Source of the DNA: Clostridiales bacterium UBA7001
GTDB taxonomy: Bacteria > Bacillota > Clostridia > TANB77 > CAG-508
DNA length: 17,976 bases
Direction: 5' to 3'
NCBI GenBank assembly: GCA_002449785.1
Contig: DJXP01000065.1
Location: 1 to 17,976, forward strand
The number at the start of each line of letters is the position of its first letter. The first letter of the stretch is position 1. This document shows, one piece after another, positions 12,403-17,976 of this stretch. A model generated the notes under the pieces. That model ran no database searches and had not been told where the DNA came from. It saw only the letters and a program-made list of their open reading frames with translations. A program made the position numbers and the translations under genes.

Positions 12403-15087
12403 TTAATAATTTCTCTTCATTTTATTTAAAGTATTATTAACATTGTTAGAAAATGGTTTCTTTTTTCCTAAAGATTGTTGTTCTGCTTTTCCTCCACCAT
12501 ATGTTGATTTACTTACAAGTGGATAAACCATATCTCCTAAATTTTTCAATTTATTTATAAATGCCTTTGAATATCCTCTTAAAGATACATTACAATTTAC
12601 TAGTGAATCTAAATATTTCGAATATGAATTATCCTCAAATGGAATACTGCAAGCTTTAACCATATCTTTATTAAATAATTCAGTCATAAATGACATTGCG
12701 GGATCATTGTAAAAAGACATTCCACCAATAATTGCTTTAGTCGTTAAACTTTTTACAGTTATTTCTTTATTTATAACAACTCTAACCTTTTCAGCCTCTA
12801 AAACACCTTTTGCTTTTAGATCTCTTAAAAATGCTGTTAATGGTTGAATTGTAAGAATATCCATAGATTGTACCAAATAAATTTCTTGGCAACTAGCAAA
12901 ATATGCTGGATCTGTATCAAAATCACAATCAATCAATACTAAAGAATGATTTTGTACTAAAGTTGATAAAATTGATTCAGCATCAGAATAATCTTTTCCA
13001 TCATTTGGAAGAGATGTATAAACTGTTACATTTTTATCAACTTTAATTCCTTCAGCAAATCCTTTTTGTAATTTACTAATTGAATTATAAGCTATATTTC
13101 TTAATTCCTCTTCATTATTAGTATATATATAATATGAATTTTTATTTTTTGTCATATCTAATATAGCAGTATTTATTCCACATGTTGAAAATAATGCTGC
13201 CAAATTATTTACTAAAAATGAAGTTCCATTTTTAGTTGTTCCAATAAACGTAACAATTTTTTTATCTTTAGTTAGCAAACTATTAAGACTTGACATTGAA
13301 TAATCTACTCTTGGTTTTATGCTTTCGATTTGGTTTGATGTATTTGAAGGATTATAATTTGCTGATAAATCTTCTTCATCGTCTTCAAAAGTAGTTAAAA
13401 ACTCTTCTTCATCTTCATCATTGTCATTACTATCTGGTAAGACATCATCATCTTCATCTAAATCATCTAATCCTGGTAAATCTACTTCTTCTGTATATTC
13501 ATCTTCTTCAAGTCCTGGTAAAGATTCATCATCTTCATCTACATACTCAATGTCTTCATATTCATCATCATCATCTTCTTCTTCATCTTCAAGTCCTGGC
13601 AATGATTCATCATCTTCGTCTACATACTCAACTTCTTCGTCATCATCATAATAATCTTCTTCATAGTCATCTTCATCATTTATTCCAGGTAATGCTTCAT
13701 CTTCTGTATCATCATAATCATTAAATTCTTCTTCATTATCTTCAAGTCCTGGTAAAACTTCTTCTATTTCATCATCTTCTATATAATCACTATCATTTAT
13801 ATCAGAAGCACTATTATTATAAGTAGTTTCTTCCTCTTCTATCATTCCTGGTAGAAATACATCATCCTCATCATCAGTATCTTCTTCTATAACTGTTTTT
13901 TTAATTTTTTTAGAATTATCTTTAAATGGTAATGGTGCAGGATCTTTTTTAGGTCTTCCTCTACCTTTGCGTTCTCCATCATCTTCGTTTAAATTATTAG
14001 CAACCGGCTTATCGTCATCTACTAGATTTGGTCTAATCTTTTTCTTGATTTTTTTACTTTCATCACTTGCCATTTCTCTTTTTGCTGCTAATTTTTCTGC
14101 ATTAACTTTTGGTTTTCTTGTTGAAGTTTCTACTACTGATGGTTCTTCTCTTTTTTTAACAACTTTTCTTACTCTATTTTCATCAGTTTTAATTGTAGGA
14201 ATTTCCACATTATTAACAACTTTTTTAACAACACCTTTTGATGAATTTTTAGAATTTCTTACAGTTGATGGGATAACAACAGGTCCAGACATTTGCTGAT
14301 TCTTATTTTCAAGAATATCAATACTAATTCCTGTTCTTTCTTTATCATTCCTTTGTTTTTCTTCTGTAGCTAGTGTTCTAGGAATAACTCCATTTACAGA
14401 CATCAATTCTTGATATTTTAAAGATTCACCTTCAAGTACAGCTTTAACATTTATTGGTAAACAATTAACAATTATTCTTAATTGTTCATCTGTATATTGT
14501 GCAGCTATATTATCAAAGCTTTCTGAATACTTGCTTGTGTTTCTACCAAGTTTTTTAAAATGATTTAATATATTTTGTATTTCTACTTCATTAACTTCTT
14601 TATCACTCTTGTTATTGTAATTAACATCATCAGCATCAATTTTATAATAAGCTTTAGCATCTCTTTTTATTCTAGGTTTTTTTATTAATTTACAAACATT
14701 TTCCATACTTCTATCAGTACCTAAAAGTGCATTATAAATTCCTATTCCAAAAAGTTTAACTAAAAACTCACTACCTTTTGTATGTCTATCTGTACAAATT
14801 AAAATTATTGATGTTTCGTTTCCATCAATATCTTGAGCTTCATCACTAATATTATCCAATTTATCAAATATAAATTTATCTATTGACTCATAATTATTAG
14901 TTGAAAATGGTTCCAAATCCTCACTAATAACTATTCTATCATAACTTTTATCTTTTTGTATTTCTTTTAATATTGCATTAAAGTAATAAACATTCTTATA
15001 AGAAAGTATCTCTTTATATTCTTTTTGATACTTTTTTATAATTGTTTCCGAAATTCTTTCACTACTAACTGCAAATAAAACTTTCAT
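12403..15087 (-). CDS. CpaE/MinD-like P-loop protein with acidic LPG-repeat linker (894 aa)
   Basis: Three parts. Residues about 1-140 resemble a degenerate receiver fold (MKVLFAVSSERISETII... IVISEDLEP... IILICTDRH), as in CpaE. Residues about 150-590 form a long, probably disordered region: Lys/Arg-rich with an AT-hook-like GRGRPKK (375-381), then a very acidic tract with seven LPG/LPD repeats starting at L412, 445, 466, 496, 523, 537 and 550. Residues about 600-850 form a SIMIBI/MinD-type domain: strand KKIVTFIG, deviant Walker A GTTKNGTS (616-623) and Walker B-like LVLIDCD (Asp720). The canonical KGGxGK signature lysine is missing, so ATP hydrolysis is uncertain. CpaE proteins localise secretion or pilus machinery. 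It starts 3 nt after the small membrane protein gene, whose end encodes its GGAGGGG ribosome site. No family name recognised; architecture seems unusual. Confidence 0.8.
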   Translation of the reverse strand: MKVLFAVSSERISETIIKKYQKEYKEILSYKNVYYFNAILKEIQKDKSYDRIVISEDLEPFSTNNYESIDKFIFDKLDNISDEAQDIDGNETSIILICTDRHTKGSEFLVKLFGIGIYNALLGTDRSMENVCKLIKKPRIKRDAKAYYKIDADDVNYNNKSDKEVNEVEIQNILNHFKKLGRNTSKYSESFDNIAAQYTDEQLRIIVNCLPINVKAVLEGESLKYQELMSVNGVIPRTLATEEKQRNDKERTGISIDILENKNQQMSGPVVIPSTVRNSKNSSKGVVKKVVNNVEIPTIKTDENRVRKVVKKREEPSVVETSTRKPKVNAEKLAAKREMASDESKKIKKKIRPNLVDDDKPVANNLNEDDGERKGRGRPKKDPAPLPFKDNSKKIKKTVIEEDTDDEDDVFLPGMIEEEETTYNNSASDINDSDYIEDDEIEEVLPGLEDNEEEFNDYDDTEDEALPGINDEDDYEEDYYDDDEEVEYVDEDDESLPGLEDEEEDDDDEYEDIEYVDEDDESLPGLEEDEYTEEVDLPGLDDLDEDDDVLPDSNDNDEDEEEFLTTFEDDEEDLSANYNPSNTSNQIESIKPRVDYSMSSLNSLLTKDKKIVTFIGTTKNGTSFLVNNLAALFSTCGINTAILDMTKNKNSYYIYTNNEEELRNIAYNSISKLQKGFAEGIKVDKNVTVYTSLPNDGKDYSDAESILSTLVQNHSLVLIDCDFDTDPAYFASCQEIYLVQSMDILTIQPLTAFLRDLKAKGVLEAEKVRVVINKEITVKSLTTKAIIGGMSFYNDPAMSFMTELFNKDMVKACSIPFEDNSYSKYLDSLVNCNVSLRGYSKAFINKLKNLGDMVYPLVSKSTYGGGKAEQQSLGKKKPFSNNVNNTLNKMKRNY
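13505..13631. repeat. Intragenic 46-nt direct repeat in the acidic linker
   Basis: Positions 13505-13550 and 13586-13631 are nearly identical (three differences by eye) and 81 nt apart, encoding two copies of EYVDEDDESLPGLE. They mark the most recent expansion of the LPG repeat tract. Spacing is a multiple of three, so gain or loss of a unit keeps the frame. Confidence 0.8.
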
Positions 15088-15090
15088 TTG

Positions 15091-15507
15091 TTAACCCCTC
15101 CAACCATTTACAACTATGGCAAAAATTAATGGTAATACTTGGCATATTAATAATATTGTTACAAATGTAATAATAAGTGCAAATCCTTTGTCCCTAACAT
15201 CTAACTTTCTTATTCCAAGTACATATTGAAATATAGATCCTATAGCAATTCCAACAAAGCAACAAGGTATACTATAAATTCTTATCATATTTAGTACATA
15301 TGCAGTAACTCCAAAAGGAGTTGAACCATATTTTTCTATATATTCTGAAACATTATTTTTAGCTGATTCTTTTATTTCAACTAGTTCCGTAGCCTGTGTA
15401 GAATTTAAGACTTCTTCTCCAGTTACAGCATATATATTTGAAAATGTTGATATAAATACAATTATAGTTACAAATAATAATCCGATTATTGATACTTTCT
15501 TTATCAT
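15091..15507 (-). CDS. Small exported/membrane protein, VirB2/TrbC-like topology
   Basis: A 138-residue protein. An N-terminal signal-like helix (MIKKVSIIGLLFVTIIVFIS, residues 1-20, with possible cleavage after NIYA near residue 27) is followed by a short charged extracellular segment and two hydrophobic helices (about 70-93 and 108-134) separated by a basic loop (GIRKLDVRDKG). Signal peptide plus two helices resembles VirB2/TrbC pilin-like subunits, but the similarity is topological only and no family was recognised. AAAGGAGGT lies 7 nt before the ATG; the site is inside a small potential hairpin (15512-15528). It is the first gene after the 15555-15583 promoter and is coupled to the CpaE/MinD-like gene, suggesting that the ATPase positions or assembles this membrane protein. 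Confidence 0.75.
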   Translation of the reverse strand: MIKKVSIIGLLFVTIIVFISTFSNIYAVTGEEVLNSTQATELVEIKESAKNNVSEYIEKYGSTPFGVTAYVLNMIRIYSIPCCFVGIAIGSIFQYVLGIRKLDVRDKGFALIITFVTILLICQVLPLIFAIVVNGWRG

Positions 15508-15554
15508 ATAAAAACCTCCTTTAGGTTTGAAAAATCAAATATTGTACATATATT

Positions 15555-15583
15555 ATAATACAATATTCTCGAGAAAATATCAA
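15555..15583 (-). promoter_or_regulatory. Promoter of the membrane protein-ATPase-GAF/GGDEF operon
   Basis: Minus strand TTGATA (15583-15578), a 17-nt spacer and TATTAT (15560-15555). The spacer contains the perfect 10-bp palindrome TTCTCGAGAA (15566-15575), a possible operator. About 48 nt separate the -10 from the ATG. A second, weaker TTGACA...TAAAAT pair lies further upstream, around 15690-15720. Confidence 0.65.
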
Positions 15584-15729
15584 CCTAAATTAGTAAATTT
15601 ATGCAAATTTCAATTAGTATAATGTATTTTTATATATTTTTTATTTAAAATTAACTTTCCCTAGATATTTTTTTTCAATATCTATCAACATAATTTTAAT
15701 CTTAATATTTTTTTTTGTCAAACTAATTT

Positions 15730-15755
15730 AAAAAATAATTAAATAATTATTTTTT
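15730..15755 (-). terminator. Possible AT-only terminator after the EamA permease gene
   Basis: A 12-bp inverted repeat, AAAAAATAATTA / TAATTATTTTTT (15744-15755 with 15730-15741), with a 2-nt loop, six nt after the stop codon; its 3' arm ends in six T on the minus strand. The stem is all A-T, so termination would be weak. The rest of the 254-nt gap up to 15507 is AT-rich, with only the promoter and a 7-bp stem around 15664-15684. Confidence 0.4.
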
Positions 15756-15761
15756 AATTAT

Positions 15762-16673
15762 TTATAAAACTTCTGCAACAGCTAAAACTAGTATTCCCAC
15801 AATTACACTAAATATAGCTATGTATTGTTTTAAAGTCATTTTTTCTTTTAGAAAAATTCTAGCCAAAATAACAGATACCACACATACAGAAGAAACAATT
15901 GGTGCCGCAATAATAGCATTTCCACTCATTGCATAAACATACATAAGTTGTCCAAAAGTTTCAAATACTGAAGCTAAAAATTTATCTTTTTGATCTAACC
16001 ATTTCATTTTTTCATTTTTTATTTTTATAAATATTAAGAAAATAACTGCAATTATTAAATATGTTAATTCATATGAAGTATTTGCAACTAATTCAATAGT
16101 ATTTTCATTAACATTTTTTAAAGGAGATACTGCAATATCTAGATAATATGCATCTAATAAACCTCCTATTGCATTAAATATTGAGTAACAAACTGCCATT
16201 AAAAATCCCACAATAGCTAGTTTCTTTCCAACTTTCTTAATATTATCACTATCAGATTTAGCTTGAAATATTCCTAAAAATATAACTCCAAGAGTAACTA
16301 ATATTACACCAATTAATGATAACATACTCATTTTTTGTTTCAAAATTAAAAAACATAAAACAGCTGTAATTGCACCTGAAGAGTTTTCAACAGGTGATGC
16401 TATTGAATCTTCAATGTATTTTAACCCAAAAAAAGTAAGAACCATTGAGAAAAAATACATAAAAGATACAGGGAAATAATAAATTATATTTATTGGATTA
16501 TAATCTATATTTTGAAAAATCAATACAAAAAGCGCATGAAGTCCCATTGCAATTCCAACAAATACACATATTTTCAAATGACTATATTTTTCTTCTGTAA
16601 TAGAACCTTTTTTATAAAATATATCTGCAATTCCCCATCCTAAAGATGTAAGCAAAGCACATACAAACCACAT
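15762..16673 (-). CDS. EamA/DMT superfamily permease
   Basis: A 303-residue membrane protein with the ten-helix, two-repeat EamA (DMT) layout. The first repeat starts MWFVCALLTSLGWGIADIFYKKG and contains the PVENSSGAITAVLCFLILKQKMS stretch; the second ends with APIVSSVCVVSVILARIFLKEKMTLKQYIAIFSVIVGILVL, the typical helix 9-10 signature of DMT exporters. Family members export amino acids, nucleotide sugars or other metabolites; the substrate is unknown. I place the start at ATG 16673 because GGAGG is 5 nt upstream; the in-frame ATG at 16685 precedes that site and has none of its own. It overlaps closely with the end of the methionine gamma-lyase-like gene (stop 16686), so the two are coupled. 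Pairing with a sulfur-amino-acid lyase suggests an amino-acid exporter; this is inference. Confidence 0.88.
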   Translation of the reverse strand: MWFVCALLTSLGWGIADIFYKKGSITEEKYSHLKICVFVGIAMGLHALFVLIFQNIDYNPINIIYYFPVSFMYFFSMVLTFFGLKYIEDSIASPVENSSGAITAVLCFLILKQKMSMLSLIGVILVTLGVIFLGIFQAKSDSDNIKKVGKKLAIVGFLMAVCYSIFNAIGGLLDAYYLDIAVSPLKNVNENTIELVANTSYELTYLIIAVIFLIFIKIKNEKMKWLDQKDKFLASVFETFGQLMYVYAMSGNAIIAAPIVSSVCVVSVILARIFLKEKMTLKQYIAIFSVIVGILVLAVAEVL

Positions 16674-16685
16674 ATTTTCCTCCAT

Positions 16686-17936
16686 TTATTTTAACATATT
16701 TTCTATTCCAATCATTATTCCAAGTTTACCATATTCATATGTTAGGCTTCCTTGCATATAAGCTGTATATGGTTCTGTTAGTGGTCCATCACAGCTTAGT
16801 TCAATTGTAGCACCTGGAGTAAAACTTCCACCAGCCATTATTTCTTTGTGAGGATAACCTGGCATCTCATCTGGAACTGGCACAACATATGCTTCTATTG
16901 GTGCACCTTTTTGAATTCCTTGGCAAAACTTGATTAATCTTTCTTCTGTTCCAAGTTCAATAGTTTGAATAATGTCAGCTCTTTTTTCATTATATGTAGG
17001 ACTTACCTTAAAACCAAATTTTTCAAGCATTCTACTTGCATATGTCATTGTTTTTAATACAGACTTTACTATGCTTGGTGCCATAAAAATTCCTTTGTAA
17101 TATGAAAGTAACTGATTAAAATTAGCTCCTAAATCTTTTCCAATACATGGTGCTGTTAATCTTTCTGCTATCATATGAATTAAATCTTTTCTACCTACTA
17201 TGTATCCTCCACTTGTTGCAATTCCTGCACCCAAGTTTTTCATAAGAGAACTTACAAATATATCTGCTCCAACATCTGTTGGTTCTTTTTTCTCAACAAA
17301 TTCTCCATAACAATTATCTACCATAACTATTATACTTGAATCTATATCTTTAATTGTTTTTATAACTTTTTCTATTTTATCTATATTAATACTCTTCCTT
17401 TGAGAATATCCCCTAGAACGCTGAATTTCTATTAACTTAATTCCACCTTTTCTTACTCTTTCGGCAATTTTTTCATAATCAAAATCATCATTTATAAGCT
17501 TAATTTCTTCATATTTTATTCCATGTTTAATTAGCGAATTTTCACTATCACCAGAAAGACCAATCACACTTCTTAAAGTATCATATGGCTCACCAGATAC
17601 ACTTATCATTGTGTCACCATACTTAAGCACACCAAATAAAGCAAGTGTAAGAGCATGTGTTCCAGACATTATTTGTGGTCTTACTAGAGCATCTTCTGCA
17701 TTAAAAATTTCAGCATAAATTTTTTCTAATTTTTCTCTACCCGCATCAAAATAACCATATCCTGTAATTTCATTAAAATCAGTTGTAGAAACTTTATTAT
17801 TTTGAAATGCTTTTAAAACTTTACTACTTGCTTTTAAACAATTTTCTTCATATTTTTCAAAAATATCTTCTAATTCTTTTTCAACTTCTTTTGAAGTATC
17901 TATTATCTTTTGACTTATTCCAAATTCTTCGTACAT
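16686..17936 (-). CDS. PLP-dependent methionine gamma-lyase family protein (YnbB-like)
   Basis: A 416-residue fold-type I PLP enzyme of the Firmicute methionine gamma-lyase/aluminium resistance family (YnbB in Bacillus). Typical segments: FNEITGYGYFDAGREKLEKIYAEIF (about 54-78), RPQIMSGTHAL (86-96), VSGEPYDTLRSVIG (112-125), MVDNCYGEF (205-213) and SSLMKNLGAGIA (229-240) with the PLP lysine at about 233. The C-terminal VPVPDEMPGYPHKEIMAGGSFTPGATIELSCDGP is diagnostic. The family is annotated by homology to sulfur amino-acid lyases, but the physiological reaction is not well established. GGAG lies 8 nt before the ATG. In Firmicutes the gene is often near hfq/miaA; that side is outside the window. 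It is followed without a gap by the EamA permease gene. Confidence 0.92.
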   Translation of the reverse strand: MYEEFGISQKIIDTSKEVEKELEDIFEKYEENCLKASSKVLKAFQNNKVSTTDFNEITGYGYFDAGREKLEKIYAEIFNAEDALVRPQIMSGTHALTLALFGVLKYGDTMISVSGEPYDTLRSVIGLSGDSENSLIKHGIKYEEIKLINDDFDYEKIAERVRKGGIKLIEIQRSRGYSQRKSINIDKIEKVIKTIKDIDSSIIVMVDNCYGEFVEKKEPTDVGADIFVSSLMKNLGAGIATSGGYIVGRKDLIHMIAERLTAPCIGKDLGANFNQLLSYYKGIFMAPSIVKSVLKTMTYASRMLEKFGFKVSPTYNEKRADIIQTIELGTEERLIKFCQGIQKGAPIEAYVVPVPDEMPGYPHKEIMAGGSFTPGATIELSCDGPLTEPYTAYMQGSLTYEYGKLGIMIGIENMLK

Positions 17937-17976
17937 TTTTTACTCCAATCTATATGTAAATTATTAAGAGGGTACC

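Noticed and set aside
13421..13651. Plus-strand Ser-rich reading frame
   Set aside because: It is the antisense of the Asp/Glu tract of the 894-aa gene (GAT/GAA codons read as ATC/TTC and TCA/TCT), a composition artefact with no ribosome site.
17971..17976. GGTACC at the right end as a cloning scar
   Set aside because: A single 6-bp restriction site at a window edge is not evidence for anything; the preceding sequence is ordinary leader with a ribosome site.

Overview
The window looks like chromosomal DNA from a low-GC Firmicute, most likely a Clostridia-type gut anaerobe. By eye it is roughly a quarter G+C. Shine-Dalgarno sites are strong (AGGAGG/GGAGG), the promoters are sigma-A-like, and there is a Firmicute-specific ireB-ruvX-DUF1292 block. 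Every gene I accept lies on the minus strand, so transcription runs from high to low coordinates. I saw no tRNA, rRNA, CRISPR array or transposase gene.

In transcription order the right part holds a PLP-dependent methionine gamma-lyase-family protein (17936-16686) coupled to an EamA/DMT permease (16673-15762). A promoter near 15555-15583 then starts a tightly spaced block. It encodes a small exported or membrane protein (15507-15091), an 894-residue CpaE/MinD-like ATPase with a very acidic linker carrying seven LPG-type repeats (15087-12403), and a membrane-anchored GAF plus degenerate-GGDEF protein (12372-11236). The block continues into ireB (11222-10968) and ruvX (10963-10547). The DUF1292 gene (10404-10081) follows behind its own candidate promoter and ends at a strong terminator. 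The first three genes look like an uncharacterised envelope-associated module and are the best candidate here for an undescribed system.

The middle holds a small membrane protein gene, glyA, an unrecognised 236-residue protein and an IDI-like Nudix hydrolase. A 64-nt near-perfect GC-rich REP-like palindrome separates the last two. Then come a polytopic membrane protein with a long, repeat-bearing leader, a HAD-type 5'-nucleotidase, and an mgtC-(small ORF)-histidine phosphatase unit. The mgtC promoter has a perfect palindrome in its spacer.

The left part contains a solitary trpB behind what reads as a complete ribosome-mediated trp attenuator: promoter, a 27-codon leader peptide with Trp-Trp-Asn-Val-Trp, mutually exclusive 1:2 / 2:3 / 3:4 pairings, and a terminator. 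The trpB coding sequence carries a frameshift in its GPHPYP region. A 7-nt tandem duplication at its start also separates it from an upstream short ORF with a very strong ribosome binding site. After trpB, a near-consensus promoter drives a compact operon: an unknown protein, a divergent HAM1/ITPase-like protein, an S51 peptidase-like protein and a Nudix hydrolase cut off by the window edge.
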